From Pseudomonadota bacterium (GTDB lineage: Bacteria > Bdellovibrionota > UBA1018 > CAIMNF01), in assembly GCA_027486675.1 (NCBI GenBank), contig JAIXOQ010000005.1, forward strand, positions 310,001 through 374,000: a stretch of DNA of 64,000 nt, in the 5' to 3' direction. Under the pieces are notes generated by a model. It saw only the letters and a program-made list of their open reading frames with translations. It ran no database searches and was not told the DNA's origin. This document shows positions 1 through 11,543 of this stretch, one piece after another (within the stretch, counting starts at the first letter, position 1; each line of letters starts with the position of its first letter). The position numbers and the translations under genes were made by a program.

Positions 1-253
1 GACGATTCTTATCACTCAAATAAGAATCAGGTCGCGCTAAAGCGGTCTCCATATTTGTTGGAGCTGTGACAATACGCTTAGACCTAGCCTCAAGTTCCTC
101 TTCCGTGGGTGATTCAAAGACTTCGACAGGGATGTTTTCAAAAACACGGGATAGCTTTCCAAGCGGTGAACGAAGCAGGAGGAAAAAGAAAAAGGCGAGC
201 GCGAGATGAATCGCAACTGACCAACTCCAATTTTCTCTCAGCTCTGTCGTCAC
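1..253 (-). CDS. TonB-like membrane-anchored protein, N-terminal part (cut by window edge)
   Basis: A reading frame on the minus strand opens with GTG at 253 and stays open to the window edge, so only about 84 residues are visible. After a short polar N-terminus (TTELRENWSWS) comes one hydrophobic segment (residues about 12-28, rich in Phe and Leu), then a charged Glu-rich stretch. A single anchor followed by a charged linker is typical of TonB/AgmX-type energy transducers, but the diagnostic C-terminal domain lies outside the window. It starts 19 bases after the penicillin-binding protein stop, so it is probably co-transcribed with that gene. An overlapping ATG at 264 is in another frame and stops after four codons. 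Confidence 0.55.
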   Translation of the reverse strand, partial: MTTELRENWSWSVAIHLALAFFFFLLLRSPLGKLSRVFENIPVEVFESPTEEELEARSKRIVTAPTNMETALARPDSYLSDKNR

Positions 254-272
254 GGGTGAGTCATGCTCCCTC

Positions 273-2855
273 TTACTGCTCCTTCAAAAATTCATCTTCG
301 GCGGCGGCCGCTCCTTCAGGTTGATCATTTCCAGGATTTGCCCCCTGACCCTCTTTGGACTGCCCGATTTGAATTGGTTTTTGCAATGCGCCAGGCTCCG
401 TTCCCGCTACAAAAGCCTCCATCACCGCACTCGCGCCAGAGGACTTCTTTCCGGTCTTTGGGTCAATCGACACCAGGGCGACCCCTTCAGGGATAGGGAA
501 TTCTTCGGATGGGTTGTCTTTCAACATCGAGCGCATGTAACGGATCCAAATGGGAAGAGCGATATTAGCGCCGGTTTCACCCCGTTCCAAATTGCGTTGA
601 TCATCAAAACCAACCCACACTCCAGTGACATAGCGTGGACTATAACCAACAAACCACGCGTCATGAGAATCCTGAGTCGTCCCTGTTTTTCCGGCCAAAG
701 ACCCGCCTAAAGAAGTGGCGCGCCTTGCCGTTCCGAACTCGACCACCTCTTTCATGAGGTGAGTCATGACGTATGCAACGCGCGGATCAAGTCGCAACTG
801 AGGATCTGTCGGCGCATAAGTACCCGAAGAGTGAGAGCTCGCAGTGGGTGGCGTAGCTGTTGGCTGGACTGCATTCCCTGCATTGGCTACGTCGCTTGCG
901 CTAGTTGGAATCCCAGCTTTTGCAAAGGTCTCAAGTACGTTGCCGTCTCTTCCAGATATCTTTTCGTACAAGATGGGAGTGAATTGTTGTCCTAAGAGCG
1001 GAAATGTAGTGAATGCGTGAACCACCTCATCGAGTGAGGCATTTGAAGAACCTAAGGCAATGGAGAGATCCTTCGCAAACGTCCCCGTAAATCCGACCCT
1101 TTGAGCGAAAGAGATAATATTCGGAACTTTGACTTCCTGTACGATTTTGATCGTTGGGATGTTTCTTGAAGCGATGAGCGCTTGACGCAGAAGAGTGTCG
1201 CCATTAAATTTTTCGTCGTAATTTTCAGGCTTCCAAGTCGTGAGATCTTCGTTTTGATAGACAACAGGGGAGTCTACAATCACTGTCGCAGGCGTAAGCC
1301 CACGTTCGATTGCCGCAGCAAAGATGAAGGGCTTAAAGGTGGAGCCCATCTGGCGCTTGGCTTGAGTGACACGATTAAATTCAGAAATAGAAAAGTCGTA
1401 GCTGCCAACCATGGCAAGAATTTGTCCGGTTTTTGTGTCCACTGAATAGAGGGCACCTTGAACCTGAGGAATCTGAGTCAAGCGCCCTGTGAATATTCCT
1501 GGCTTAGTGCCGGGTTGAACCCGTACGTAAACCAGATCCCCGGCCTTAAGGACATCCGACACCTTTTTCACCATGAACTTCGGATCCGCCTCTGGGTGTG
1601 CCCAGGTCAGCCCAGTGACAGGAATCTCAACGGTAAGTGGCCCGACCTGAGCAATCGCTTTTTCTTTGGTGTCATCCACCTCTAGAACAAGCGCTTCAAA
1701 CTTTCGTTGCGCTAAGGCTTTCTGATAGTTGGGGTCATATTCCTTTAATGCAGACTCAACATCTAATACGCCGCTTGGCTTTAGATTTCTGTAGGGGAGG
1801 GCTACATCTAAGAACTTCTTCTTCAGCTCTTCTTTCTTTGCTTCCCACTCTTCCTGTTTGATCTGAGCGATCGGGCCGCGATATCCGCGCTTCTGATCGA
1901 CTTCTTCAAGTCCCTCTTGTAACGCATTTGCTGCATATTCGAATGACTTCTTCGCACCTGGGACGACGACGTTCATGCCATCTTCGTAAACGGCTTTTTC
2001 TCCGTACTTTTGGACCAAATACCGCCGGATTTGCTCGATGAAGTGTGGAGCTATTCCTTCTTCGTGATCGGGGCGGGAATAGATTTTAATCACCTGATTC
2101 ACAGCAGCTTCCCGTTGCTCGGTCGTGATATGTCCTAACTCTTGCATTCTGCGAAGCACGTACTGTTGTCGCTCTTTCGCTTTTTCAGGGTTGAGCAGGG
2201 GAGAGAATTTCCCGGGTGCTGTTGGTAGCCCAGCAATCAGAGCCATCTCTGCGATGGTGAGGGCCTTCAGCTCTTTGCGAAAATAAGTCTGGGCGGCTGC
2301 AGCAACTCCGTAAGACCCACTGCCGAGGTAAATTTGATTGAGATAAAGATAGAGAATTTCTTCTTTGGAAAGATTCTCCTCAAGCTTAAGAGCCAACTGC
2401 AATTCACGAATTTTTCGGATGATGTTTCGATCCGGTGACAGATAGAGGGATTTTGCTATTTGCTGGGTAATGGTACTTCCACCCTGCACAACATGCCCTG
2501 CCTTAAAGTTTGCGAAAGCCGCTCGTAAGATGGCTAAGTAATTCACACCCGAGTGCGTAAAGAACTGGGAGTCCTCAGCTGAGATGAACGCATCTACTAA
2601 TTTCTTTGGGATTTCATTGTACGAAACGACATAGCGTCGCTCTTTAAAAAATTGAGCGATGACTTCCCGTTTTCCCTGATCAATTGATACGACTTGGGTG
2701 ACGCCAAGAGGGCGGTAGTCTTCGACCTTCTGAATGTCCGGTACTTCGGAGGCGCGAATGGCGGCCACGGCAATCAACGCAACAAAGACCCCAGCACCTA
2801 GAATGAGTAGAAAAATCCTAATTTTACGCTGCTTCAACAAGGGGATGAGGGCCAC
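273..2855 (-). CDS. mrcA: Class A penicillin-binding protein (PBP1A type)
   Basis: Bifunctional peptidoglycan synthase of 860 residues, acting in the periplasm. It has an N-terminal membrane anchor (about 12-33) and a GT51 glycosyltransferase domain with the catalytic EDSQFF..H motif near residue 94 and the GGSTITQQ motif. An OB-like insert follows, then a transpeptidase domain with the SxxK serine (STFKP, about residue 502), an SRN motif and KTGTT. The length is normal for PBP1A. The start is GTG. The C-terminal tail is Gly/Ala/Glu-rich and probably disordered. It lies 38 bases downstream of tlyA in a minus-strand run with xseB. All catalytic motifs are intact, so it should be active. Confidence 0.95.
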   Translation of the reverse strand: MALIPLLKQRKIRIFLLILGAGVFVALIAVAAIRASEVPDIQKVEDYRPLGVTQVVSIDQGKREVIAQFFKERRYVVSYNEIPKKLVDAFISAEDSQFFTHSGVNYLAILRAAFANFKAGHVVQGGSTITQQIAKSLYLSPDRNIIRKIRELQLALKLEENLSKEEILYLYLNQIYLGSGSYGVAAAAQTYFRKELKALTIAEMALIAGLPTAPGKFSPLLNPEKAKERQQYVLRRMQELGHITTEQREAAVNQVIKIYSRPDHEEGIAPHFIEQIRRYLVQKYGEKAVYEDGMNVVVPGAKKSFEYAANALQEGLEEVDQKRGYRGPIAQIKQEEWEAKKEELKKKFLDVALPYRNLKPSGVLDVESALKEYDPNYQKALAQRKFEALVLEVDDTKEKAIAQVGPLTVEIPVTGLTWAHPEADPKFMVKKVSDVLKAGDLVYVRVQPGTKPGIFTGRLTQIPQVQGALYSVDTKTGQILAMVGSYDFSISEFNRVTQAKRQMGSTFKPFIFAAAIERGLTPATVIVDSPVVYQNEDLTTWKPENYDEKFNGDTLLRQALIASRNIPTIKIVQEVKVPNIISFAQRVGFTGTFAKDLSIALGSSNASLDEVVHAFTTFPLLGQQFTPILYEKISGRDGNVLETFAKAGIPTSASDVANAGNAVQPTATPPTASSHSSGTYAPTDPQLRLDPRVAYVMTHLMKEVVEFGTARRATSLGGSLAGKTGTTQDSHDAWFVGYSPRYVTGVWVGFDDQRNLERGETGANIALPIWIRYMRSMLKDNPSEEFPIPEGVALVSIDPKTGKKSSGASAVMEAFVAGTEPGALQKPIQIGQSKEGQGANPGNDQPEGAAAAEDEFLKEQ

Positions 2856-2893
2856 GATTTATTGTAACCAAGTGCGATTTAAAAATGCAGGAT

Positions 2894-3634
2894 TTAGCGC
2901 CCGTTTTGCCAAAGAATCAGGTACTCCTGATTGCCTTTTGATCCAAGCAGGGCTGAAGGAGTAACCCCTAGAGCGACAAGGCCTTGGCTCTGCATCTCTG
3001 AGATCAGGGCCTCCATGTTTTTCTCTGATAAGCGCACATCCTTCACGATCCCTTTTTTTAAATTCACGGCCCCGACCTCAAACTGGGGCTTAAACAAAGA
3101 GATGCAGTGCCCACCCTCGGGCATAAGCTTATGGACCAGGGGCAGAACCTGACGAAGAGATATGAAAGAGACATCGATCGTAACCAACCGTAAAGCTTCG
3201 CCAAAGTCACTCGGCATCAAATTTTTTACATGAGTGTTTTCTCTCAAAATGATTCTCGGATCACTGCGCAAGCTAAAATCGAGCTGTTGGGTGCCCACAT
3301 CAACGGCATAAACCTTTGTTGCACCGCGTTCCAAAAGCACTTGTGTGAATCCACCGGTCGAAGAGCCAACATCTAAGCAAGTCAAACCAATGGGGTTAAA
3401 GCTAAAATGATCCAAGGCGTGAAGTAATTTATGCGCAGACCGGGAGACATAATGATCCGGTACATTTCGTAAGCGAATGACATCATCGTCATCAATCGCC
3501 ATTCCAGCTTTTGTTGCGGGGCTATCATTGACCAAAACATGGCCCGCGATGATGAAGGCTTGAGCCTTTTCTCGGGAAGTGAGGAGACCGCGGGACACAA
3601 GCTCGGTGTCTAATCTGCGTCGCTTTTCAGTCAT
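2894..3634 (-). CDS. tlyA: TlyA-family rRNA 2'-O-methyltransferase
   Basis: 246 residues with an N-terminal S4 RNA-binding domain (about 1-65: RLDTELVSRGL, then KAQAFIIAGHVLVND) and a Rossmann methyltransferase domain of FtsJ type (LDVGSSTGGFTQVLLERGA, about 85-105; the acidic residue of the second strand follows in VYAVDVG). Members of this family methylate 16S and/or 23S rRNA on the ribose and were first named hemolysin A. The ATG overlaps the xseB stop by four bases (ATGA), so the two are translationally coupled, an arrangement common for xseB-tlyA in many bacteria. Confidence 0.92.
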   Translation of the reverse strand: MTEKRRRLDTELVSRGLLTSREKAQAFIIAGHVLVNDSPATKAGMAIDDDDVIRLRNVPDHYVSRSAHKLLHALDHFSFNPIGLTCLDVGSSTGGFTQVLLERGATKVYAVDVGTQQLDFSLRSDPRIILRENTHVKNLMPSDFGEALRLVTIDVSFISLRQVLPLVHKLMPEGGHCISLFKPQFEVGAVNLKKGIVKDVRLSEKNMEALISEMQSQGLVALGVTPSALLGSKGNQEYLILWQNGR

Positions 3635-3861
3635 CCTTCAGTGATGGGTTTGGTTTCGATACCCTCAGCAGTAGCCTTCAGTAGAACAGAAACCTTTTGT
3701 TCCGCTTGCCCTAAAAGTTCTTGGCACTGCTTCACTAAAGCTACCCCTTTTTGGAAAGAGTCGAGCGACGCCTCCAAGGATAACGTGCCCGACTCAAGGC
3801 CGCGCACAAGGGTGTCTAAACGAGTGAGGATTTCTTCAAAATTCTGTGATTGTTCCGCCAT
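3631..3861 (-). CDS. xseB: Exodeoxyribonuclease VII small subunit
   Basis: A 76-residue, mostly helical protein with the family signature FEEILTRLDTLVRGLESGTLSLE and a long second helix (SFQKGVALVKQCQELL). It is the small subunit that oligomerises on XseA to form the single-strand-specific exonuclease VII. No xseA is visible nearby. The length is normal. Its stop overlaps the tlyA start, and it begins 21 bases after the stop of the large unknown gene upstream. Confidence 0.92.
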   Translation of the reverse strand: MAEQSQNFEEILTRLDTLVRGLESGTLSLEASLDSFQKGVALVKQCQELLGQAEQKVSVLLKATAEGIETKPITEG

Positions 3862-3882
3862 AAATTCGCAGTCTTAGGAATA

Positions 3883-6186
3883 TCAGAAGGTCGGTGGCGC
3901 AACAACGTGGATTACAAGCGGAGAAATCGGGAGCAGTCGGCTCTGCAACAAGACCCCGTCTTCCCGAACCACGCTTGTGATCGCCAAGCCCCCAGGAACG
4001 CGGGTCCCTAAGAAGCGCGGCGCATCACCCTCAAGCGGAACAGAAACTCCAAGTTTTCCGTCGTGTCCGATGGAAAAGGTCGTTGGATCGACGGGGGTCT
4101 CTCTTTCCAGAGGCTGAACCTTGGCGAAAGAATACCTGCGGTACCCATCCAAACGATCTTTTGAAACAGCGCCTAACACCCAACCCGAATCCGGCCTAAA
4201 ATCTGCTCCTTGACTGATCCAGCCCTGAAGCTGTTCATCCGACGGCATGTAGACCGCGCTTATGCCCGACTTCGCAGCCACTTCAAAGCGATACGTTGGT
4301 CCCCATCGGTCCTTCTGTTTTGAACGCACATCGAGATAGAGCGGGTAGCCCGGAACGATCGGCACACCCGAGAGGCTCGCAACCCCTTGGGAATTCGTAA
4401 GTGTAGAAATCGCATCAAACATTGCGTGTCGCACGGGAACGCTTTGAATTTCGGCCGCTTGCGATCCCAGTTTTTGGACCTGAATCTTTAAGTCAATTTT
4501 CTCGATTTTCGAGGCATCTAAGAACGTAATGCTGTCTTGGAGCACGGGCGCAAACAGGGGCACCGTTGCTTCACCCGACTTTTCGATCAGGAGCACGTTC
4601 GCTCCTGGCGCAATGTTTACTGCCGAAAAGTATCGGCTGCCTCGGTAAGTGAACGTATCTGTGTCCTCGGCCTTACCGCTCACTTTCACTTTATAGCCAT
4701 CCGGCAGGAGGCCAACTATGTGTCCCGTGCCTGCAACGAGGCGGCTACCGACCTTCAGCGCCAACATGGCGATCGAGTTCGAGTCCATCAGGAGAATCGC
4801 TTGCTCTTTCACATTGCCCGAGAAAAGAGTCGGCATCAGTCCTTCGGGACGAATACGAATCCAACCCGCACTTCCACTGTAGGTCTTGGCGATCCACTCC
4901 GGCGCTACGCAAGGATGACTATCCAAAGTATCTGGGTTCGCGCTGAGCTTGAATTTGTGAGTAGTCAGCCCGCAGTAGTTCTGGGAATCAGCGGGTGTTT
5001 CCATCGAAGCGGCCGCATCTGCAGATACATCCTGAATGCGAGCTAGAGCTGCATCTATATTTGCAGGGGTGACTGAAGCAACGGCACTCTTGGAAGTTGC
5101 AGCGATCACTGCATTTTGGGTAGTCGTAGTTCTGACGCTTTGAATAGTCTGTGGGGATGCAGTTGAAGCCACGACTACTGGCAAAGCGGCTACTGGTTCT
5201 GCCTTAGGAATGATCTTTGCGATTGAAATTGGTGTTACATCGATGATCTGTGCCGCTTCCGCTGGGTAAACTTTCGGAGCAGGAAGGACCTCAGAGGCGA
5301 CGGAACGATCTTCTTCCCGCGCGACAAACTCTTCAATAGCAACGATCCGCTCCGGTGTCGGATTAGAAATCGCCTCTGAAGCTAGGGCGAGGGCAAATTC
5401 CTCTTTGTTGAAGGGAACAGATTCCTCGCTTGGTTCCTCTTTGACTTCTTCTACTGCTAACACTTTTGCAGAAACAGGCTCTGGCTTCACTTCCGGCAGT
5501 GGCAGAACTCTCTCCATCGGGATCTGAGCGCTTGAAAGCACCACTGGAGGTGGATACTCGTCAATTTTTGCACGGATACTCAAGGGCTTAGACTCTAAAA
5601 TCTGTGGGAGCGGCTGGCTCTCAAGAACGACTGCCTTTGCTGGTTCAGCCTCCCGAGCAGGGATGCTGACTGCTGCATACATAGGTTCTTCAGGAGACCT
5701 GCGTTTCTGTACGGCTGCAATCGCAACAAGGAAATCTGATCGAATCTTTGCGGCAACCTGAGGGAGCGGCACAAGAATCTTTGGTTTGGATATTGGGGAT
5801 TCGACTATTACAGGATCGGCTATCTTGGGCACAGGGATAGAGCGGCGGGCAATGACAGGTCGGCTTGCGGGGATCTTTGTTGCGCGCGGGAGGGTGAGTA
5901 CACGCACTTCGGGGACAGTAATTGCCAGGGATTCCAGATCTTTTGCATCTGTCTCATCAAAAGAAAAATCAAAGGAGCTACGAGTGAGCCATGTGGGCTC
6001 AAGTCTGAGCTCCTGCGTTGGCACAAAATCTTTCACGGTAGGGAAACGTGGTGCGCGCGCAATAAAATCTTTTTGCCCGAGCATGAATCCAAAGACGAGG
6101 GAAGAAAATCCGAGCGCACCAACGCTCGCGACCTTCCATGCATACTGCGCGGTGATTCCATTCACTGCGTGATTCATAACCCTCAT
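3883..6186 (-). CDS. Large membrane-anchored protein of unknown function
   Basis: 767 residues, family not recognised. One transmembrane segment (about 18-38, SVGALGFSSLVFGFMLG) is followed by about 370 residues of low-complexity linker rich in Pro, Val, Ala and Glu (about 45-415). A folded C-terminal part follows (about 420-767) that starts with NYCGL and is rich in beta-prone sequence. Its short Pro/Gly turns suggest stacked beta-sandwich or carbohydrate-binding-like domains, which is only an inference. The topology (short cytoplasmic tail, long spacer, terminal domain) suits a protein that spans the periplasm. The ATG at 6186 (MRVMNHAVN) was chosen; the ATG three codons later is an alternative. 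It is the first gene of the run into xseB and tlyA. Confidence 0.8.
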   Translation of the reverse strand: MRVMNHAVNGITAQYAWKVASVGALGFSSLVFGFMLGQKDFIARAPRFPTVKDFVPTQELRLEPTWLTRSSFDFSFDETDAKDLESLAITVPEVRVLTLPRATKIPASRPVIARRSIPVPKIADPVIVESPISKPKILVPLPQVAAKIRSDFLVAIAAVQKRRSPEEPMYAAVSIPAREAEPAKAVVLESQPLPQILESKPLSIRAKIDEYPPPVVLSSAQIPMERVLPLPEVKPEPVSAKVLAVEEVKEEPSEESVPFNKEEFALALASEAISNPTPERIVAIEEFVAREEDRSVASEVLPAPKVYPAEAAQIIDVTPISIAKIIPKAEPVAALPVVVASTASPQTIQSVRTTTTQNAVIAATSKSAVASVTPANIDAALARIQDVSADAAASMETPADSQNYCGLTTHKFKLSANPDTLDSHPCVAPEWIAKTYSGSAGWIRIRPEGLMPTLFSGNVKEQAILLMDSNSIAMLALKVGSRLVAGTGHIVGLLPDGYKVKVSGKAEDTDTFTYRGSRYFSAVNIAPGANVLLIEKSGEATVPLFAPVLQDSITFLDASKIEKIDLKIQVQKLGSQAAEIQSVPVRHAMFDAISTLTNSQGVASLSGVPIVPGYPLYLDVRSKQKDRWGPTYRFEVAAKSGISAVYMPSDEQLQGWISQGADFRPDSGWVLGAVSKDRLDGYRRYSFAKVQPLERETPVDPTTFSIGHDGKLGVSVPLEGDAPRFLGTRVPGGLAITSVVREDGVLLQSRLLPISPLVIHVVAPPTF

Positions 6187-6209
6187 CCATAAGGATCGAC
6201 TATCCAGTG

Positions 6210-6233
6210 AAAAAAGCCTAGTTTCCTAGGGCT
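6210..6233 (-). terminator. Rho-independent terminator of the ATP synthase operon
   Basis: Read on the minus strand, an AGCC(C)TAG / CTAGGCT stem with one bulged C closes a GAAA loop and is followed by six T. It lies just after atpC and before the next minus-strand gene. Confidence 0.75.
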
Positions 6234-6254
6234 GCGAATGTTTCCGGGTCAGCG

Positions 6255-8104
<1,850 letters not shown>

Positions 8105-8959
8105 TTAAGCTGTTTTCTGCGACTCACTACCCGAAATGATCTCGAGTAGTTCTTTTGTAATTGCTGCCTGACGTTGCTTGTTGAACTGCAACGTGAGTTT
8201 TCGAATCATGTCTCCCGCGTTCTTGGTCGCGTTTTCCATGGCACTCATTCGTGCGCCATGTTCAGAGGCTTGGGCGTCTAAGAGACCCCGATAAACCTGG
8301 GCCACCAAATACTGCCCACGCAAAGCCTCGTACAAGTCTTTACGGGACGGGACAAATTTTACGTTGTCTGAAGAACGTGCGACGTCTGCATCTTCTTTCG
8401 CGATTGGCAGCACACCTTGGGTCTGTACCACTTGGGACATCACGTTGATGAACTGGTTGAAGATGATAACCACTCGATCACATCGGCCTTCAGTGAATGC
8501 TGAATAAAGTGTGCTTGCGATCTGGGAGGCGTTCTTGACTGCAACACGTTTCCCAAATTCTTCCCGCAGGAGGATTTCGCCTTCTACGCGTGAACGCAAA
8601 AGGTCTGCGGCTTTCTTTCCGACATAGGCCCAAATGACCTTACGGCCCAATGCAGCCTCTGATGCGGCAAACTTCTGTGCAGCTTTTACCACACCAGAGT
8701 TGTAACCACCGCAAAGCCCACGATCTGAACTGATCACAAGCGCCAGCGTCGTTTGTGCAGCGTTCGCTGCAGCAACATCATCGCCAGACGAAACCAGCGC
8801 CATCGTGGCGGCGATCTCTCTTGCGTAGGGGCGTTGATTGAGAATCGCATCTTGTGCACGGCGAAGTTTCGCAGCTGACACAAGCTTCATTGCTTTTGTC
8901 GTCTGCTGGGTGTTCTTCACCGAGCCGATGCGTTTCTTGAGGTCCTTAATGCTCGCCAC
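8105..8959 (-). CDS. atpG: ATP synthase F1 gamma subunit
   Basis: 284 residues, normal for gamma, the rotating central shaft. The N-terminal helix (SIKDLKKRIGSVKNTQQTTKAM) and the C-terminal signature (MSAMENATKNAGDMIRKLT, near 237) are both present, and a Rossmann-like middle part contains SDRGLCGGYNSG. One base separates it from the atpA stop. Confidence 0.97.
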   Translation of the reverse strand: MASIKDLKKRIGSVKNTQQTTKAMKLVSAAKLRRAQDAILNQRPYAREIAATMALVSSGDDVAAANAAQTTLALVISSDRGLCGGYNSGVVKAAQKFAASEAALGRKVIWAYVGKKAADLLRSRVEGEILLREEFGKRVAVKNASQIASTLYSAFTEGRCDRVVIIFNQFINVMSQVVQTQGVLPIAKEDADVARSSDNVKFVPSRKDLYEALRGQYLVAQVYRGLLDAQASEHGARMSAMENATKNAGDMIRKLTLQFNKQRQAAITKELLEIISGSESQKTA

Positions 8960-8960
8960 G

Positions 8961-10466
8961 TTATGCGAACTCCTTGTTGAACTCCACCAAAGCGGCCTTC
9001 AGTTTTTCTTTCGTTGCATCGTCGATCGCTTTTTTGGTTGCGATCTCTTGTGTGATCGCTGGGTGTTTTGCCTTCAAGAATGCAAAGAGCTGATCTTCGT
9101 AGTTTTTGATTTTGTTGGAAGGAATGTTGTCCAAGTAACCATTCACACCCGCAAAGATGGAGATGACTTGGTTTTCAACCGACATTGGGCTGTATTGGCC
9201 CTGTTTCAGAAGTTCAACGAGACGGGAACCACGAGCCAACTGACGCTGAGTCGCTGTATCCAAGTCGGAACCGAACTGAGCAAATGCCGCTTTTTCGCGG
9301 TATTGAGCGAGATCCAAACGCAATGTTCCGGCGACTTGTTTCATCGCCTTCACCTGTGCAGAACCGCCGACCCGTGAAACAGAGAGACCAACGTTCACGG
9401 CTGGACGCACGCCAGAGTAGAACAAGTCTGCTTCCAAGTAGATCTGACCATCGGTGATGGAGATCACGTTGGTAGGAATGTAACCCGACACGTCACCAGC
9501 TTGTGTTTCTACGATAGGAAGAGCGGTCAAAGAACCAGCTCCCATTTTGTCGCTGAGTTTTGCTGCGCGCTCAAGCAAACGGGAGTGAAGGTAGAACACG
9601 TCCCCTGGGTAAGCTTCGCGTCCTGGAGGACGACGCAGCAACAAGGACAATTGGCGATAAGCCTGCGCTTGTTTTGTCAGGTCATCGTAAACGATGAGCG
9701 CATGGCGCTTGGTATCGCGGAAGTACTCACCCATGGTTACGCCTGTGTAAGGAGCAAGGAACTGCAGCGGAGCTTGCTCCGAAGCGGTTGCCGCGACAAC
9801 GATGGTGTATTCCATCGCGCCGCTTCGCTTCAAGCGATCGATCACTTGAGCAACGGTGGATTGCTTCTGTCCGATCGCTACGTAGATACAGACAACATCT
9901 TTGCCCTTTTGGTTGATGATGGTGTCGATCGCGATTGCAGTCTTACCGGTTTGACGGTCGCCGATGATCAATTCCCGCTGACCACGTCCGATTGGAATCA
10001 TGGCGTCGATCGCTTTGATCCCAGTTTGCAGAGGCTCATGAACGCTCTTACGTTCGATGATGCCCGGAGCCTTAGTTTCAACTTTGCGATAATTCTTTGC
10101 TTTGATTTCGCCCAAACCGTCGATCGGTTGGCCAAGTGCGTTCACAACGCGGCCCAATAGCTCTTCACCCACTGGGACCTGAACGATTTTGCCCGTACGC
10201 TTCACTGTGCTGCCTTCACGGATCAGGGTTTCATCACCCAAGATCGTGGCGCCAACAGACATTTCTTCTAAGTTGAGAACCATGCCGTTCACACCGTTAC
10301 CGAAGTCAATCAGCTCGCCGGCCATAACATTTTCAAGGCCGTAGATCTTTGCAACACCGTCACCGACGGCAAGCACTGTTCCTGTTTCGGAGATGTCTAA
10401 CCGTTGATCTAGGTTGGCTAGCTGGGCTTTCAGTAGTTCTGCGATTTCTGTTGTTTGCATGCTCAT
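8961..10466 (-). CDS. atpA: ATP synthase F1 alpha subunit
   Basis: 501 residues with the regulatory-site P-loop [10 protein letters not shown] (about 169-178), the conserved early [10 protein letters not shown] strand and the C-terminal [13 protein letters not shown] signature. Alpha alternates with beta and binds nucleotide without turnover. The first residues are [12 protein letters not shown]; an in-frame ATG at codon 3 is an alternative. It lies 25 bases downstream of atpH, with AGGAGC ahead of the ATG as ribosome-binding site. Confidence 0.98.
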   Translation of the reverse strand: MSMQTTEIAELLKAQLANLDQRLDISETGTVLAVGDGVAKIYGLENVMAGELIDFGNGVNGMVLNLEEMSVGATILGDETLIREGSTVKRTGKIVQVPVGEELLGRVVNALGQPIDGLGEIKAKNYRKVETKAPGIIERKSVHEPLQTGIKAIDAMIPIGRGQRELIIGDRQTGKTAIAIDTIINQKGKDVVCIYVAIGQKQSTVAQVIDRLKRSGAMEYTIVVAATASEQAPLQFLAPYTGVTMGEYFRDTKRHALIVYDDLTKQAQAYRQLSLLLRRPPGREAYPGDVFYLHSRLLERAAKLSDKMGAGSLTALPIVETQAGDVSGYIPTNVISITDGQIYLEADLFYSGVRPAVNVGLSVSRVGGSAQVKAMKQVAGTLRLDLAQYREKAAFAQFGSDLDTATQRQLARGSRLVELLKQGQYSPMSVENQVISIFAGVNGYLDNIPSNKIKNYEDQLFAFLKAKHPAITQEIATKKAIDDATKEKLKAALVEFNKEFA

Positions 10467-10491
10467 AATTTTTGCTCCTTAACGCAATTTT

Positions 10492-11046
10492 CTAAATTTG
10501 GGATACGAGTTGTTCACGCGCGCGAGCGAGTTTTCCACGCACACTGCCGTCGATTGTTTTGCCTTCAACACTCACGCGAAGTCCGGCGATCAAAGAAGGG
10601 ACTACACGTTCTTTTAAAACAACACGCTTACCGAGGCGGGTTTGCAGCGTCTTCGCGAGCTCTAAGATTTCTTCCTTTGCAAGCGGGGCAGGGGTTTCCA
10701 CCTGGCCCAACAAAGCGCCGCCCTGACGCGCGCTGAGATCCCGCGCGGCTTCAACAACTTCTGCAAGGATCGACATTCTTCTTCGGCGAATTAAAATCTT
10801 AAAAAAGCGATCGACCAAAGCATCGAGCTGATAAGTCTTAGTCAAACTTGCGATCACTTTATCCTGTTCGCCTACGGTGAGGGTTGGGTTTGCGAACAGC
10901 CGCTTCAGAACTGAGTTTGCTTTTGTCGCTTCAATAACGCGGTCCATCTGCGTCAATGCCGCGTCCAGCGAAAGCGCCCCATTCTGGCCATTCGCTACGT
11001 CGACAAGAACTTCTGCGTAAACTTTGCCGGCACTGCTGAGGCTCAT
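10492..11046 (-). CDS. atpH: ATP synthase delta subunit
   Basis: 184 residues. An N-terminal six-helix domain (SAGKVYAEVLVDVANGQ) is followed by the C-terminal signature VPSLIAGLRVSVEGKTIDGSVRGKL, which fits the family pattern. Delta links the top of F1 to the peripheral b/b' stalk. Its ATG overlaps the atpF stop by four bases, so the two are coupled. Confidence 0.95.
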   Translation of the reverse strand: MSLSSAGKVYAEVLVDVANGQNGALSLDAALTQMDRVIEATKANSVLKRLFANPTLTVGEQDKVIASLTKTYQLDALVDRFFKILIRRRRMSILAEVVEAARDLSARQGGALLGQVETPAPLAKEEILELAKTLQTRLGKRVVLKERVVPSLIAGLRVSVEGKTIDGSVRGKLARAREQLVSQI

Positions 11047-11537
11047 AAGGAAACTCCTGCCATTTCTTGAATCACTTTTTTCTTAATCGACGCGCGCGTT
11101 CCATCATTCATCGAGCGAAGGATTCGTTGCTCTGCAAGGTTCAGGACATTCTCTGCAACATCACGCTTCAGTTCACCTTCGATAGCAATCGTAAGCGCAC
11201 GAAGATTTTGCGTGTGCTCTTCGCGAACCATGCGAGCCAATTGCTCTGACTGGTGCTTTGCAGCAGCAAGGTCTTCTTGCAGGCGTTTAGTCCAGTCGGA
11301 AAAAATCTTCGCGCGATCAGCTTCAAGAGAGGTGAACTTCTGATCGAGATCACGTTTCTTTGCTTGGATCTCTTCTTGCGCTCTTTTGGAGGCGAGCAAG
11401 GTTTCAGAGATTGAGCTTCTTCGGCCAGCTAGAAAGCCTTCAATTCCGCCGCCGAACTTCCGGTAGATGAAACCAAAGAGAATCGTGACGTGAACAATAG
11501 ACAGATAGAATGTGAAATCTGGAGTCAGTGTGGACAT
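11043..11537 (-). CDS. atpF: ATP synthase F0 b subunit
   Basis: 164 residues: one N-terminal membrane helix (about 4-22), then a long charged coiled coil typical of b. The region after the membrane (FGGGIEGFLAGRRSSISETL) matches the family. Together with the gene directly upstream it forms a b/b' pair, as in alphaproteobacteria, cyanobacteria and Bdellovibrionota. Six bases separate it from b'. Confidence 0.92.
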   Translation of the reverse strand: MSTLTPDFTFYLSIVHVTILFGFIYRKFGGGIEGFLAGRRSSISETLLASKRAQEEIQAKKRDLDQKFTSLEADRAKIFSDWTKRLQEDLAAAKHQSEQLARMVREEHTQNLRALTIAIEGELKRDVAENVLNLAEQRILRSMNDGTRASIKKKVIQEMAGVSL

Positions 11538-11543
11538 AGAGTT

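Noticed and set aside
4537-5046. 169-codon open frame on the plus strand
   Set aside because: It is antisense to the large membrane-anchored gene and has the odd residue content of a shadow frame.
9501-10160. 219-codon open frame on the plus strand
   Set aside because: It lies wholly opposite atpA, whose protein is fully conserved; the translation has no recognisable features.
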